DNA from: Geodermatophilus dictyosporus
Lineage (GTDB): Bacteria > Actinomycetota > Actinomycetes > Mycobacteriales > Geodermatophilaceae
Reading direction: 5' to 3'
Assembly (NCBI RefSeq): GCF_900115505.1
Contig: NZ_FOWQ01000010.1
Span: 160,544 to 224,543, forward strand
DNA length: 64,000 nucleotides
Program-made: the position numbers and the translations under genes
The notes under the pieces: generated by a model
The model's database searches: none
Told to the model about the DNA's origin: nothing
The model's input: only the letters and a program-made list of their open reading frames with translations
Shown here: piece by piece, positions 44,251 through 54,299 of the stretch
Numbering within the stretch: position 1 is the first letter of the stretch
Layout of the letters: every line of letters starts with the position of its first letter

Positions 44251-45480
44251 TCAGGGCCGGTTGGCGATCACCGACGGCGTCGTGAGCTCCTCCGGCGTGG
44301 CCGGCAGGACGTTGCGCAGGTAGGACTTCGCCGCCGCCGTCGTACCGACGTCCCGGCCGGCCTGCTCGGAGAGGAACCACCGGTGCTCGAGCACCTCGTG
44401 GAACACCTCGGCCGGCGCCAGGCGGCCGGCGAGGTCGGGCGGGATGGCGTCGATCACCGGCTGGTAGACCTCGGCCAGCCACTGCGCCCCGGCCACCGCC
44501 TCGGACACCGGCGCCCCGGTCTTCTGCTCGAGGTAGGCGCGGAAGGTGCGCAGGTCGTTGAGCAGCCGCCGCGCCTGGTTCTCCTGGACCTCCAGGCCGG
44601 TGAGCCGGAACAGCTCCCGCCGGTGCTGCCCGGGCGCGGAGACGCGCGTCTCGACGCGCAGCCGGGCGCCCTCGTCGGAGGTCACCAGCTCGACCTCGCC
44701 GACGTCGAAGCCGAGGTCGTTGAGCCGCCGCAGCCGGTCGGCCACCCGGTAGCGCTGCTCCTCGGCGCGGAAGAGCTCCTCGTGCGTGACCTCCTCCCAC
44801 AGCCGGTCGTAGCGCACCGGCAGGCTGTCGGCGACCTCGATCGGGTCGACGCCCTGGGGCAGCAGCTCGCCGGCCTGGAGGTCGAGGAGCTCGGCGCCCA
44901 CCCGCTCGCGGGCGAGGTCGAGGTCGTAGTGCCGCTGGCCGCGGGAGAGCTGCGGGTGGCGCTCGGCGGTCTCGGCGTCGACCAGGTGGGCGGCGAGCGC
45001 CCCGGCGTCGAGCCGGAAGAGGGTGTTCGACAGCGAGCAGTCGCCCCAGAAGACCCCCGCCAGGTGCAGCCGCACGAGCAGCACCACCAGGGTGTCGGTG
45101 AGCTGGTCGACCGACTGCCGGGCGCTGGGCCGGGAGAACAGGTACCGGTAGGACATCGAGTACTCGAGGTACCGGGTCACCAGGATGGCGTCCTGGCCGT
45201 CGGGCCGGTCCACGCAGATGCCCAGCACCGAGACCGCCGGCAGGCCCTCCGCCTCGAACTCGCCGAGCAGGGCGTACTCGTGCCGGGCGAGCGGCTCGGC
45301 GATCTCCTTGAGCGCGAAGACCCGGCCCTGCTCGGCGACGAAGCGCACCACGTGCCGGGAGATGCCGCGCTGCGGGACCTCGAGCAGCAGGCTCGGGTCC
45401 CACTCCTCCAGCGGCTGGTGCCAGGGCAGGGCGAGCAGCGCCGCCCCCTCGGTGCCCGGTGGGCGGAACAGGTACCGCAC
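44251..45480 (-). CDS. DUF4032 protein, kinase-like fold
   Basis: Protein of 409 residues matching DUF4032. The front half looks kinase-like: VFALKEI (lysine of a VxxK strand), RLHLAGVFWGDCSLSNTLFR (an HRD/catalytic-loop-like D..N pattern) and AAHLVDAETAE (DFG-like Asp). The rear half (residues 260-409) is helical with no other known motif. Such proteins occur alone near clgR in actinobacteria; the substrate is unknown. GTG 45480 starts at the conserved YLFRPPG. Confidence 0.85.
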   Translation of the reverse strand: MRYLFRPPGTEGAALLALPWHQPLEEWDPSLLLEVPQRGISRHVVRFVAEQGRVFALKEIAEPLARHEYALLGEFEAEGLPAVSVLGICVDRPDGQDAILVTRYLEYSMSYRYLFSRPSARQSVDQLTDTLVVLLVRLHLAGVFWGDCSLSNTLFRLDAGALAAHLVDAETAERHPQLSRGQRHYDLDLARERVGAELLDLQAGELLPQGVDPIEVADSLPVRYDRLWEEVTHEELFRAEEQRYRVADRLRRLNDLGFDVGEVELVTSDEGARLRVETRVSAPGQHRRELFRLTGLEVQENQARRLLNDLRTFRAYLEQKTGAPVSEAVAGAQWLAEVYQPVIDAIPPDLAGRLAPAEVFHEVLEHRWFLSEQAGRDVGTTAAAKSYLRNVLPATPEELTTPSVIANRP

Positions 45481-45573
45481 GGCGCGACCTCCGTTGCTGG
45501 CCTCGTGCAGCCCACCACCGGTGGTGGGTGGTCCCTACGACACCCTGCCACGGACGGTCCCCGGTCGCGCGGC

Positions 45574-45593
45574 GCCGGGTGACGACACCCGGC
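45574..45593. terminator. Hairpin after clgR
   Basis: Eight-bp stem GCCGGGTG/CACCCGGC with loop ACGA, 12 bases beyond the clgR stop. A second palindrome lies at 45511-45528. Confidence 0.5.
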
Positions 45594-45605
45594 TCCGGCG
45601 TGGCG

Positions 45606-46031
45606 TCAGGCGGCGAGCGAGACCGCGGAGCCGGCGCGGTGCGCGGCGCGCGTGGTGGCGCCCACCAGGGCCAGCGCCGGCTCGGCGGCCGCGGGCTCGG
45701 CGGCTGCCGGCACGGCGACCTGCTCCGCGGCCGGCTGCTCGGTGGCAGCGGCGCCGGCCGGGACGCCGGCGGCGGGGACGAGCGGGCGCACGCGGCGGTC
45801 GGGGCCGCGCAGCTCGGTGCTGACCTCGGCCAGCAGGTCGGCCAGCTCGACGTCGAGGGCGTCGCAGATGGAGGCGAGCAGCTCGGAGGAGGCCTCCTTC
45901 TGGCCCCGCTCGACCTCCGAGAGGTAGCCCAGGCTCACCCGGGCGGCGCCGGAGACGTCGCGCAGCGTCCGCCGCTGGCGCAGCCGGTGACCGCGCAGGG
46001 TCTGCCCGAGCTGGGTGCGCAGCAGCGTCAT
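45606..46031 (-). CDS. clgR: Transcriptional regulator ClgR (XRE family)
   Basis: Activator of Clp protease genes. Of 141 residues, about 10-65 are the helix-turn-helix ([37 protein letters not shown] in three pieces; key residues around [21 protein letters not shown]), then an acidic segment and a long Ala/Pro linker. The extreme C-terminus is VSLAA. In Streptomyces ClgR the C-terminal Ala-Ala makes it a ClpP substrate, and the LAA ending here fits that. ATG 46031 has an AGGAGA ribosome site. pgsA lies 169 bases upstream. Confidence 0.92.
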   Translation of the reverse strand: MTLLRTQLGQTLRGHRLRQRRTLRDVSGAARVSLGYLSEVERGQKEASSELLASICDALDVELADLLAEVSTELRGPDRRVRPLVPAAGVPAGAAATEQPAAEQVAVPAAAEPAAAEPALALVGATTRAAHRAGSAVSLAA

Positions 46032-46131
46032 GGCCGTCTCCTGTCTGGCGAGGGGGAAGCGGCGGCACCGGCCGGTGCCGTGCGCCCACGGTACGCGGCG
46101 GGCCGGCCGGTCACCGAGCCGGCAGGGCCGC

Positions 46132-46149
46132 GTCCGCTCATGGCGTAAC
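46132..46149. promoter_or_regulatory. Candidate ClgR site upstream of clgR
   Basis: GTCCGC-TCATG-GCGTAAC matches the ClgR core CGC-N5-GCG with near-consensus flanks (GTTCGC/GCGAAC). It is about 100 bases upstream of the clgR start and fits autoactivation. Confidence 0.5.
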
Positions 46150-46200
46150 ACCGAGGTCGGCCCGGACGTTCCGCCCGCCGCGGCCCCGGGGCGGCCGTCC

Positions 46201-46851
46201 TCAGGCGGCGTCGGGCGCGTCGGTGCGCTGCCCGGCGGCGCGCCGCGCGGCGGCCGCGCGGGCGGCGCGGGCACTGGTCCGCCGCAGGGTGAGCGCGCGG
46301 TGGACGTAGTCGACGCCGGTGACCAGGGTGAGCACCAGCGCGGCGGCCATGACCCACCAGCGGGCACTGGCCAGCAGGCCCTCCAGCGGCAGGGTGTACA
46401 GGCCGATGGCCAGCGCCTGGACGACGGTCTTGGCCTTGCCGCCGCGGCTGGCGGCGATGACCCCGTGCCGGATGACCCAGAAGCGCAGCAGGGTGACGCC
46501 GACCTCGCGCACGAGGATCGCCAGGGTCACCCACCAGGGCAGCAGCCCGAGCACCGACAGGCCGATGAGCGCGGTGCCGGTCAGCGCCTTGTCCGCGATG
46601 GGGTCGGCGAGCTTGCCGAACTCGGTGACCTGCCCGGTGCGCCGCGCGATGAGCCCGTCGTAGCGGTCGGTGATGATCGCCAGGACGAAGACCACCGTGG
46701 CCCACACCCGCCGGTCGTCGTCCATCCCGCCGTCGGACAGCAGCAGGACGGCGAACACCGGGACGACGGCCAGCCGCAGCACGGTCAGCGCGTTAGGCAG
46801 GTTGACCAGCCGGGCCGTCTGCGGCGGGGTGGCCGCCGGGTCGGGTGCCAC
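46201..46851 (-). CDS. pgsA: CDP-alcohol phosphatidyltransferase (PgsA-like)
   Basis: Integral membrane enzyme of 216 residues with several helices. The family motif D-G-x2-A-R-x8-G-x3-D-x3-D appears as [25 protein letters not shown] (key residues D, G, A, R, G, D, D). It makes phosphatidylglycerol phosphate or cardiolipin-type lipids; pgsA3 of Mycobacterium is the syntenic gene. GTG 46851 starts with a weak ribosome site, sixteen bases after rimO. Confidence 0.93.
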   Translation of the reverse strand: MAPDPAATPPQTARLVNLPNALTVLRLAVVPVFAVLLLSDGGMDDDRRVWATVVFVLAIITDRYDGLIARRTGQVTEFGKLADPIADKALTGTALIGLSVLGLLPWWVTLAILVREVGVTLLRFWVIRHGVIAASRGGKAKTVVQALAIGLYTLPLEGLLASARWWVMAAALVLTLVTGVDYVHRALTLRRTSARAARAAAARRAAGQRTDAPDAA

Positions 46852-46867
46852 GGCGCTCAGCAGTCCC

Positions 46868-48298
46868 TCACCGGCCGGCCGGGACCGGCGCGAGCACGGT
46901 GGCCACCAGGTCGACGCCCTCGGTGCCGACCACCTCGGCGGCCACCAGCTGCCCGGGGCGGGCGTCGTCGGGGACGCCGGTGACCGTGGTGGTGCCGTCG
47001 GCGTCGGGGTCCTGGTGGGCGGCGTGGCCGTGCCAGACGCCGGGGCCCTCCTCGCCGGAGAGGTCCTCGGTGAGCAGCACCTCGACGCGGGAGCCGACGC
47101 GCTCCTCGGCGCGCTGCGCGGTCAGCTCCTCGACCAGGTCGGTGATCCGGCGGACGCGCGCGTCGATCTCGGCCCGGTCGAGCTTGCCGGGCAGGCCGAT
47201 CGCCTCGGTGCCCTCCTCGTCGGAGTAGCCGAACACCCCGACGGCGTCGAGCCGGGCCCCGGTGAGGAAGCGCTCGAGCTCGTCGACGTCGTCCACGGTC
47301 TCGCCGGGGAAGCCGAGGATGACGTTGGTGCGGAACCCGGCCTCCGGGGCCAGCGAGCGGGCCCGCTCGACGAGGGCGAGGAAGTCGTCGGTGCCGCCGA
47401 AGCGGCGCATGCGGCGCAGCAGCCCGGGCGAGGAGTGCTGGAAGGACAGGTCGAAGTAGGGGGCGACGCCCTCGGTGGTGGCGATGACCTCGAGCAGGCC
47501 GGGCCGCAGCTCGGCCGGCTGGAGGTAGGCGACCCGCACCCGGGCGATGCCCTCGACCGCGGCCAGCTGCGGCAGCAGGCGCTCCAACGAGCGCAGGTCG
47601 CCGAGGTCCTTGCCGTAGGAGGTGGAGTTCTCGCTGACCAGCACCAGCTCGGTGACGCCCTGCCCGGCCAGCCACCGCGCCTCGCCGAGCACCTCGGCCG
47701 GCGGCCGGGAGACGAAGGAGCCGCGGAAGGTGGGGATGGCGCAGAAGGCGCAGCGGCGGTCGCAGCCCGAGGCCAGCTTGAGCGCGGCGGTGGGCCCGGC
47801 GGCCAGCCGGCGGCGCTGCACCCAGCCGTGGCCGGGGATGGCCGGCGCCTCGGCGGCCGTGGCGGCGGCGGTCCGGGCCACCGGGCTGATCGGCAGCAGC
47901 GTGCGGCGGTCGCGCGGGGTGTGCGGCACCAGGGGCCGGCCGGCCAGGACGTCGTCGAGCCGGTCGCCGATGGTGGTGTAGTCGTCGAAGCCGAGGACGG
48001 TGGCCTCGGGCAGGGAGCCGGCGAGCTCGGAGCCGTAGCGCTCGGCCATGCAGCCGACGGCGACGACCTCGGCGCCGGAGTCGGTGGCGGCCAGGATGGC
48101 GTCGACCGAGTCCTTCTTGGCCGACTCGATGAACCCGCAGGTGTTGACCAGGACGGCGTCGGCGCCCTCGGCGTCGTCGACCAGCTCGTAGCCGCCGGCG
48201 GCCAGGCGGCCGGCCAGCTCCTCGGAGTCGACCTCGTTGCGGGCGCACCCCAGGGTCACCACCGCCACGGTCCGGGCAGGGCTGGGCGGAGCTGTCAC
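46868..48298 (-). CDS. rimO: Ribosomal protein S12 methylthiotransferase RimO
   Basis: Radical-SAM enzyme that methylthiolates Asp of S12. The 476 residues show the UPF0004 domain ([37 protein letters not shown]), the CX3CX2C motif in [28 protein letters not shown] ([17 protein letters not shown]), and a C-terminal TRAM domain. GTG 48298 is leaderless, with TACGAT six bases upstream. It is a paralogue of the miaB gene at 18 kb; the motif details (CARNE vs CQMN) separate the two. Confidence 0.96.
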   Translation of the reverse strand: MTAPPSPARTVAVVTLGCARNEVDSEELAGRLAAGGYELVDDAEGADAVLVNTCGFIESAKKDSVDAILAATDSGAEVVAVGCMAERYGSELAGSLPEATVLGFDDYTTIGDRLDDVLAGRPLVPHTPRDRRTLLPISPVARTAAATAAEAPAIPGHGWVQRRRLAAGPTAALKLASGCDRRCAFCAIPTFRGSFVSRPPAEVLGEARWLAGQGVTELVLVSENSTSYGKDLGDLRSLERLLPQLAAVEGIARVRVAYLQPAELRPGLLEVIATTEGVAPYFDLSFQHSSPGLLRRMRRFGGTDDFLALVERARSLAPEAGFRTNVILGFPGETVDDVDELERFLTGARLDAVGVFGYSDEEGTEAIGLPGKLDRAEIDARVRRITDLVEELTAQRAEERVGSRVEVLLTEDLSGEEGPGVWHGHAAHQDPDADGTTTVTGVPDDARPGQLVAAEVVGTEGVDLVATVLAPVPAGR

Positions 48299-48304
48299 CG
48301 CACC

Positions 48305-48310
48305 ATCGTA
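48305..48310 (-). promoter_or_regulatory. -10 box of rimO, leaderless
   Basis: TACGAT on the minus strand, six bases before GTG 48298. Confidence 0.6.
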
Positions 48311-48365
48311 GGTGCTGCCCGCAACGGCTCCGGTCCTCGGCGCGGGTGAGCTCCCCCGCAGGCGC

Positions 48366-50930
48366 TCACTCCTCGCCCGCGGGCAGCGTCCCGCCGCGCA
48401 GCGTGAACAGCACCGACTCGAGCTCGTCGGGCTTGATGAGCACGTCGCGCGCCTTGGAGCCCTCCGACGGGCCCACCACGCCGCGGGTCTCCATGAGGTC
48501 CATGAGCCGGCCGGCCTTGGCGAAGCCGACCCGCAGCTTGCGCTGCAGCATCGACGTCGACCCGAACTGGCTGGTGACGACGAGCTCGACGGCCTGGCAC
48601 AGCAGGTCGAGGTCCCCGCCGATGTCCTCGTCGACCTCCTTCTGCTGCTCACCGGCGGCGGCCGCGCTGAAGACCTCCTCGCGGTACTCCGGCTCGGCCT
48701 GCCGCTTGGTGAACTCGACGACCGCCTCGATCTCGGCGTCGGACACGTAGGCGCCCTGCAGCCGCTGCGGCTTGCCGGCGCCGATCGGCATGAACAGCGC
48801 GTCGCCCATGCCGATGAGCTTCTCCGCGCCGGGCTGGTCGAGGATGACCCGGCTGTCGGTGAGGCTGGACGTGGAGAACGCCAGCCGGGAGGGCACGTTG
48901 GCCTTGATCAGGCCGGTGACGACGTCGACCGAGGGCCGCTGGGTCGCCAGCACCAGGTGGATGCCGGCCGCGCGCGCCTTCTGGGTGATCCGGACGATCG
49001 ACTCCTCGACGTCGCGCGGGGCGACCATCATGAGGTCGGCGAGCTCGTCGACGATCGCCAGGATGTAGGGGTAGGGCCGGTAGACCCGCTCGCTGCCGGG
49101 CGGCGCGGTGATCTCCCCGCGCTCGACCTTGCGGTTGAAGTCGTCGATGTGCCGGACGCCGGTGGCCCGCATGTCCTGGTAGCGCTGCTCCATCTCCTCG
49201 ACCAGCCAGGCCAGCGCGGTCGCGGCCTTCTTCGGGTCGGTGATGATCGGCGTGATGAGGTGCGGGATGCCGTCGTAGGGCGTCAGCTCGACCATCTTCG
49301 GGTCGACCAGGATCATCCGCAGCTGCTCGGGCGTGGAGCGCAGCAGCAGCGAGGTCAGCAGCGAGTTGATGCACGAGGACTTGCCGGCGCCGGTGGCACC
49401 GGCCACCAGCAGGTGCGGCATCTTCGCCAGGTTGGCGGTGACGAAGCCGCCCTCGATGTCCTTGCCGAGACCGACCACCATGGGGTGCGGGTCCTGCTTG
49501 GCGGTCTGCGAGCGCATGACGTCGCCGAGGCTGACCGTCTCGCGGTCGGCGTTGGGCACCTCGATGCCCACCGCCGACTTGCCGGGGATCGGCGCGAGGA
49601 TGCGGATGTTGTCGTTGGCGACGGCGTAGGCCAGGTTGCGGGTCAGCGCGGTGATCTTCTCGACCTTCACCGCCGGGCCCAGCTCCACCTCGTAGCGGGT
49701 CACCGTCGGACCGCGCGTGTAGCCGGTGACGTCGGCGTCGACGTTGAACTGCTCGAGGACCCCGCGGATGGCCTCGACGACGGCGTTGTTGGCCTGCGAC
49801 TCCTTGCGCGGCGGCGTGCCCGGGCGCAGCAGCGACACCGACGGCAGGGTGTACTCGCCCTCCACCGGCTCGATGCGCAGCTGCTCGGGCTCGGTGACCG
49901 GCGCCAGGTCCTCCGGCGGCGCGGTGCGGTCGACGACCGGCGCCCGGCGCTGCGAGGGGGCCGGCACGGGGTCGGGCGCGGGCTCCACCCGGACGGCGTC
50001 GCGGACGTCGACGGCCGGGACGTGGTCGATCGGGCCGGTGGTGGTGAGGTCGGAGGCGTCCTCGGACAGGGCCTCGGACAGCGCGGCGCGCTTGGAGCGG
50101 CGCGGCCGGACGGGCTCCTCCTCGACGTCCTCGTCGTCGTACCCGTCGGCGTCGTCCCAGTCCTCGTCGGTGCGGCCGGTGGTCCGGTCGACGAAGGCGC
50201 GCAGCCGCTCGGGCACCTGGTGCAGCGGCGTGGCGGTGAGCACGAGGACGGCGAAGACGGCCAGCAGGGACAGCAGGAGGACCGCGACGACGGCGCCCAG
50301 GCCCGCGGTCAGCGGGGTGCCCACCGCCCAGCCGACCAGGCCGCCGGTGCCCGGCCGGCCCTCCAGCGGGGCGCCGGCGTCGCCGACCACCGAGGCGATG
50401 CCCAGCACCGACACGACCGCGCACAGCCAGCCGATCGCGAGCCGGCCGCGCTCCTCCGGGCGGGGACCGCGCCGCAGCAGCCGCAGGGCGGCCAGGAACA
50501 GGACGGCCGGCAGCACGACCAGCAGGGCTCCGACGACCCAGCGCACGCCGTCGGCGAGGCCGGCACCGACCGGGCCGATGCCGTCGAACCAGGCGGCCGC
50601 GCCGAGGACGACGGCCAGGCCGAGCACGGCCAGGCCCGCGCCGTCGCGGCGGTGCTCGGGGGCCAGCGGCTCGGCCTCGTCGGGGCGGGCGACCGAGCGG
50701 GCCAGGCCGCCGGCGCCACGGGCCAGCAGCGACCAGGCGCCGGCGGTGGCGCGCCAGACGGCGGCGGCCGCGCCCGGCCCCTGCTGGGCGGACTTGCGGG
50801 CGGGCGGCTTGCGGTTGCCGTTGCGGGCGGGCGGGCGGGCGGCCGGCCGCTTGCCCGCGGCGCTCGACCCGGACCGGCCCTTGGAGGCCGACCCGGCCGG
50901 GCGGCGCGAGGGCGTGGTACGGGCAGGCAT
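48366..50930 (-). CDS. ftsK: DNA translocase FtsK/SpoIIIE family
   Basis: Septal DNA pump of 854 residues. A basic Pro/Ala N-terminus is followed by about four membrane helices (residues ~95-260), a Glu/Asp/Pro-rich linker, and the motor domain: [23 protein letters not shown], Walker [16 protein letters not shown], Walker [14 protein letters not shown]. The C-terminal gamma winged helix is [21 protein letters not shown] and [20 protein letters not shown] 50930 has a TACCGT -10 box six bases upstream. Confidence 0.97.
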   Translation of the reverse strand: MPARTTPSRRPAGSASKGRSGSSAAGKRPAARPPARNGNRKPPARKSAQQGPGAAAAVWRATAGAWSLLARGAGGLARSVARPDEAEPLAPEHRRDGAGLAVLGLAVVLGAAAWFDGIGPVGAGLADGVRWVVGALLVVLPAVLFLAALRLLRRGPRPEERGRLAIGWLCAVVSVLGIASVVGDAGAPLEGRPGTGGLVGWAVGTPLTAGLGAVVAVLLLSLLAVFAVLVLTATPLHQVPERLRAFVDRTTGRTDEDWDDADGYDDEDVEEEPVRPRRSKRAALSEALSEDASDLTTTGPIDHVPAVDVRDAVRVEPAPDPVPAPSQRRAPVVDRTAPPEDLAPVTEPEQLRIEPVEGEYTLPSVSLLRPGTPPRKESQANNAVVEAIRGVLEQFNVDADVTGYTRGPTVTRYEVELGPAVKVEKITALTRNLAYAVANDNIRILAPIPGKSAVGIEVPNADRETVSLGDVMRSQTAKQDPHPMVVGLGKDIEGGFVTANLAKMPHLLVAGATGAGKSSCINSLLTSLLLRSTPEQLRMILVDPKMVELTPYDGIPHLITPIITDPKKAATALAWLVEEMEQRYQDMRATGVRHIDDFNRKVERGEITAPPGSERVYRPYPYILAIVDELADLMMVAPRDVEESIVRITQKARAAGIHLVLATQRPSVDVVTGLIKANVPSRLAFSTSSLTDSRVILDQPGAEKLIGMGDALFMPIGAGKPQRLQGAYVSDAEIEAVVEFTKRQAEPEYREEVFSAAAAGEQQKEVDEDIGGDLDLLCQAVELVVTSQFGSTSMLQRKLRVGFAKAGRLMDLMETRGVVGPSEGSKARDVLIKPDELESVLFTLRGGTLPAGEE

Positions 50931-50936
50931 GCGTCG

Positions 50937-50942
50937 ACGGTA
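50937..50942 (-). promoter_or_regulatory. -10 box of ftsK, leaderless
   Basis: TACCGT six bases before ATG 50930; divergent with the S9 peptidase promoter. Confidence 0.6.
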
Positions 50943-50992
50943 GCCGCCGGGCCGCCTCCTCCCAGGCAGGCGCGCACGTCGTGTCCCCCGCC

Positions 50993-50998
50993 TACGGT
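50993..50998 (+). promoter_or_regulatory. -10 box of S9 peptidase gene, leaderless
   Basis: TACGGT seven bases before ATG 51006. Confidence 0.6.
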
Positions 50999-51005
50999 CG
51001 GGCGC

Positions 51006-52949
51006 ATGCCCACTCCCCCGCCCCTGCCGCACGGCGGCTGGCCCACCCCGGTGACCTCCGAGCTCGTCGTGCGCGCCGCCGCCCGGCTGGGCGAGGTGCT
51101 CGTCGACGGCGACGACGTCTGGTGGTCGGAGTCGCGGCCGGCCGAGGGCGGCCGCTCGGCCCTGCTGCGCCGGTCGGCCGACGGCACGGTCACCGACGTG
51201 CTCCCTCCCCCGTGGGACGCGCGCACCCGCGTGCACGAGTACGGCGGCGGGGCGTGGACGGTGGCCGGGGGCGTGCTGTGGTTCGCCTCCTTCGACGACC
51301 AGCGGCTGTACCGGCTGGCGCCGGGCGACGCCGCGCCGGTCGCCCTCACGCCGGAGCCGGAGCTCCCCTCCGGCGTCCGGTACGCCGACCTCACGCCCAC
51401 CGGCGACGGCGGCCTGCTCGCCGTCCGGGAGACGCACACCGCCTCGGGGGCCGCGGCCGACGTGGTCGACGAGGTGGTGCGCATCGGCCCCGACGGGAGC
51501 GAGACGGTGCTGGTGAGCGGCCCGGACTTCGTCTCCGACCCGCGGCCGGGCCCGGACGGCCGGTTGGCCTGGCTGCAGTGGGACCACCCGGACATGCCCT
51601 GGGACGCCGCCCGGCTGGTGGTCCGGGCCGCGGACGGCGGCGAGACCGTGGTCGCCGGGGGGCCGGGCGAGTCGGTGGTGCAGCCGACCTGGGACACCGA
51701 CGGCTCGCTGCTGCTGTTCTGCGACCGCACCGACGTCTGGGCGCTGTGGCGGTGGCGGCCGGGCGGCGACCTCGAGCCGGTGCTCGACACCGGTGCCGAC
51801 CTCGCCCGGCCCCAGTGGCGCTTCGGCGCCAGCCGGGCCGTCCCGCTGCCCGGCGGCCGCGTCGCGCTGGCCGTCCCCCGGGACGGCGCCGACCGGCTGG
51901 CCGTCCTCTCCCCCGGCGGCGACCTCCGGGAGCTGGCCCTGCCGCACACCTCGCTCACCCAGCTGCGCGCGCAGGGCGGCGCGGTGGTGTGCGCGGCGGG
52001 CGGGCCGGCGAGCGAGCCGGTGGTGCTGCGGGTGGACCCCGGCGGCGGGGACGCCGAGGTGCTGCGCCCGGCGCGCGACCTCGGCCTGGACCCGGCCTGG
52101 CTGTCCCGGCCGGTCGAGGTGACCTTCCCGACCGAGGACCGCGGCACCGGCGTCGCCGAGGCGCACGCCGCGGTCTACCCGCCGGCCAACCCGCAGGTCC
52201 GCGCCCCGGACGGCGAGCTGCCGCCGCTGCTGGTCATGGTGCACGGCGGCCCGACGTCGGCCCACGACCGGACGCTCGACCTCGAGGTCCAGTACTTCAC
52301 CTCCCGCGGGTTCTGCGTGGCGCACGTCGACCACCGCGGCTCCACCGGCCACGGCCGCCGCTACCGCGAGGCCCTCCGGGGGCGGTGGGGGGTGGTCGAC
52401 CTCGACGACGTCGTCGCCTGCGCCCGCCACCTCGTCGGCACCGGCCGCGTGGACCCGGCCCGCACCGCCATCCGCGGCGGCTCGGCCGGCGGGTTCACGA
52501 CGCTGGCCGCGCTGGTGCTGCGGCCGGGGACCTTCACCGCCGGCGCCAGCCACTTCGGGGTGGCCGACCTCGCCGCGCTGGCCGCCGGCACCCACAAGTT
52601 CGAGTCCCGCTACCTCGACGGGCTGGTGGCGCCGTGGCCGGAGGGCGCCGACGTCTACGCCGAGCGCTCGCCGATCACCCACGTGCACGCCCTGGACACC
52701 CCGCTGGCGGTGTTCCAGGGCACCGAGGACCGCGTCGTCCCGCCGCAGCAGGCCGAGGTGCTGGTGGCGGCGCTGCGCGCGAAGGGCGTGCCGCACGCCT
52801 ACCTGCTGTTCGAGGGCGAGCAGCACGGCTTCCGGCGGGCGGAGAACATCCGCGCCGCCCTGGACGGCGAGCTGTCGTTCTACGCGCAGGTGTGGGGCTT
52901 CGACCTGCCCGCGGAGGAGGGCATCGAGCCGGTCGACGTGGTGCGCTGA
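51006..52949 (+). CDS. S9-family prolyl oligopeptidase
   Basis: Cytoplasmic serine peptidase of 647 residues. About 1-400 form a beta-propeller (repeats like [15 protein letters not shown] and [13 protein letters not shown]), and about 420-647 form the alpha/beta-hydrolase domain. The triad is Ser493 (GGSAGG), Asp575 (GTEDRVV) and His607 (GEQHGF). It resembles dipeptidyl/oligopeptidases; no signal peptide. Divergent from ftsK, both leaderless. Confidence 0.95.
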   Translation: MPTPPPLPHGGWPTPVTSELVVRAAARLGEVLVDGDDVWWSESRPAEGGRSALLRRSADGTVTDVLPPPWDARTRVHEYGGGAWTVAGGVLWFASFDDQRLYRLAPGDAAPVALTPEPELPSGVRYADLTPTGDGGLLAVRETHTASGAAADVVDEVVRIGPDGSETVLVSGPDFVSDPRPGPDGRLAWLQWDHPDMPWDAARLVVRAADGGETVVAGGPGESVVQPTWDTDGSLLLFCDRTDVWALWRWRPGGDLEPVLDTGADLARPQWRFGASRAVPLPGGRVALAVPRDGADRLAVLSPGGDLRELALPHTSLTQLRAQGGAVVCAAGGPASEPVVLRVDPGGGDAEVLRPARDLGLDPAWLSRPVEVTFPTEDRGTGVAEAHAAVYPPANPQVRAPDGELPPLLVMVHGGPTSAHDRTLDLEVQYFTSRGFCVAHVDHRGSTGHGRRYREALRGRWGVVDLDDVVACARHLVGTGRVDPARTAIRGGSAGGFTTLAALVLRPGTFTAGASHFGVADLAALAAGTHKFESRYLDGLVAPWPEGADVYAERSPITHVHALDTPLAVFQGTEDRVVPPQQAEVLVAALRAKGVPHAYLLFEGEQHGFRRAENIRAALDGELSFYAQVWGFDLPAEEGIEPVDVVR

Positions 52950-53010
52950 ACCGGCCGGGCGCGGCAGCCGTACGCCCCTGCCGACGGGGCCGGAGACCGG
53001 GAGGGCGCGG

Positions 53011-53544
53011 ATGGGACGGCACGCACGGACGCCCGCGGCGCCACTGGACGTGCAGGCGGCCTACGCCGCGCACGGCCCGGAGCTCTACCGCTTCGCGCTG
53101 CGCCAGCTCGGCGACGGCGGGGCGGCGCAGGACGTCGTCCAGGAGGTGTTCCTGCGCGCCTGGCGGGCGTCGGGCTCCTACGATCCACAGCTGGCCAGCC
53201 TGCGGACCTGGCTGTTCGCCATCGCGCGCAACGTCGTCGTCGACGAGGCGCGGCGCTTCGCCGTCCGCCCGTGGCAGCGGCAGCTGACCGACGTCGGCGA
53301 CTCCGACGCCCCGGCGGTCGACGCCGACGACGCGCGGCTGGTCGACGCCTGGGTGGTCGAGGAGGCGCTGCGCCGGATCAGCGAGGAGCACCGTTCGGCG
53401 ATCGTGCAGACGCACCTGCGCGGCCGGCCGTACGCCGAGGTGGCCGCGGAGCTGGGCGTGCCGGTCGGGACGGTGCGCAGCCGGGTGTTCTACGGGCTCA
53501 AGGCGCTGCGCCTGGCCCTGGACGAGATGGGGGTCGAGCCGTGA
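53011..53544 (+). CDS. ECF RNA polymerase sigma factor
   Basis: Extracytoplasmic-function sigma factor of 177 residues. Region 2 is [35 protein letters not shown] (in parts), and region 4 is [39 protein letters not shown]. The ATG 53011 has GGGAGGG upstream. The stop overlaps the anti-sigma start by four bases, so the pair is coupled. It resembles the SigK/SigL group, but the exact subgroup is not certain. Confidence 0.94.
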   Translation: MGRHARTPAAPLDVQAAYAAHGPELYRFALRQLGDGGAAQDVVQEVFLRAWRASGSYDPQLASLRTWLFAIARNVVVDEARRFAVRPWQRQLTDVGDSDAPAVDADDARLVDAWVVEEALRRISEEHRSAIVQTHLRGRPYAEVAAELGVPVGTVRSRVFYGLKALRLALDEMGVEP

Positions 53545-54209
53545 GGGACGAGCACCGGGAGCTGCGGGAGCTGCTGGGTGCCCACGCCCTGGGGCACCTG
53601 GAGCCGGCCGAGGCCGCGCGCGTGCGCGCCCACCTCGACGGCTGCGCCGAGTGCCGCGCCGAGCTGGCCGAGATCGCGCCGCTGGCGGCGCGGCTGGCCG
53701 CCGTCGACCCCGACGCGCTGGACGGGACGCCCACGCCCCCGCCGGGCCTGGGTGCCGCGGTGCTCGCCCGCATCGCGGAGGAGGAGCGCCGGGTGGTGCC
53801 CCTGCGGCGGGCGGCGGTCCGCCGCCGGGTCGCCCTGGGAGCGGCCGCCGCCGGGATCGCGGCGGCCGGTGCCGTGACCGGCTGGCTGGCCCGCCCGGTG
53901 CCCGACCCGCCGCCTCTGGAGCCGGTGACCGTGCAGGCGGTGGCGCCCGACGTCGAGGCGCGCGCCGACCTGGTGCCGCACACCTGGGGCGTGGAGGTCA
54001 AGCTGTCGGGCCGCGGGTTCGCCGCCGGGGAGGTCCACCGGGTCGCGGTGACCACCGAGGACGGCGTCGAGGTCCCGGCCGGGGAGTTCCTGGGCGTGGG
54101 CCCGCAGCCGCTGGACTGCAACCTCAACTCCTCGGTGCTGCGGGCCGACGCCGTGGGCTTCGAGGTGGTCGACGCCGACGGCGACGTGGTGGCCCGCTCG
54201 GACTTCTGA
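53541..54209 (+). CDS. Zinc-finger anti-sigma factor
   Basis: Membrane anti-sigma factor of 222 residues. The N-terminal zinc-binding anti-sigma domain has HxxxCxxC in HLDGCAECRAEL, followed by a basic stretch, one membrane helix (ALGAAAAGIAAAGAVTGWLA) and an extracytoplasmic domain of about 100 residues (VKLSGRGFAAGEVHRVAVTTEDG, ending ARSDF). It should hold the sigma factor inactive until an extracytoplasmic signal. GTG 53541 overlaps the sigma stop. Confidence 0.9.
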   Translation: MRDEHRELRELLGAHALGHLEPAEAARVRAHLDGCAECRAELAEIAPLAARLAAVDPDALDGTPTPPPGLGAAVLARIAEEERRVVPLRRAAVRRRVALGAAAAGIAAAGAVTGWLARPVPDPPPLEPVTVQAVAPDVEARADLVPHTWGVEVKLSGRGFAAGEVHRVAVTTEDGVEVPAGEFLGVGPQPLDCNLNSSVLRADAVGFEVVDADGDVVARSDF

Positions 54210-54253
54210 CGCGGTCTCCCGACGCGGCCTCCGGACACGGCCCCGGGACACGA

Positions 54254-54288
54254 CAGGGGGGCGCCGCCCCGTGGCCGGCGCCCCCCTG
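54254..54288. terminator. Bidirectional terminator after anti-sigma gene
   Basis: Perfect 13-bp stem (54254-54266 with 54276-54288), nine-base loop, between convergent genes. Confidence 0.85.
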
Positions 54289-54299
54289 CGCGGGGCGGG

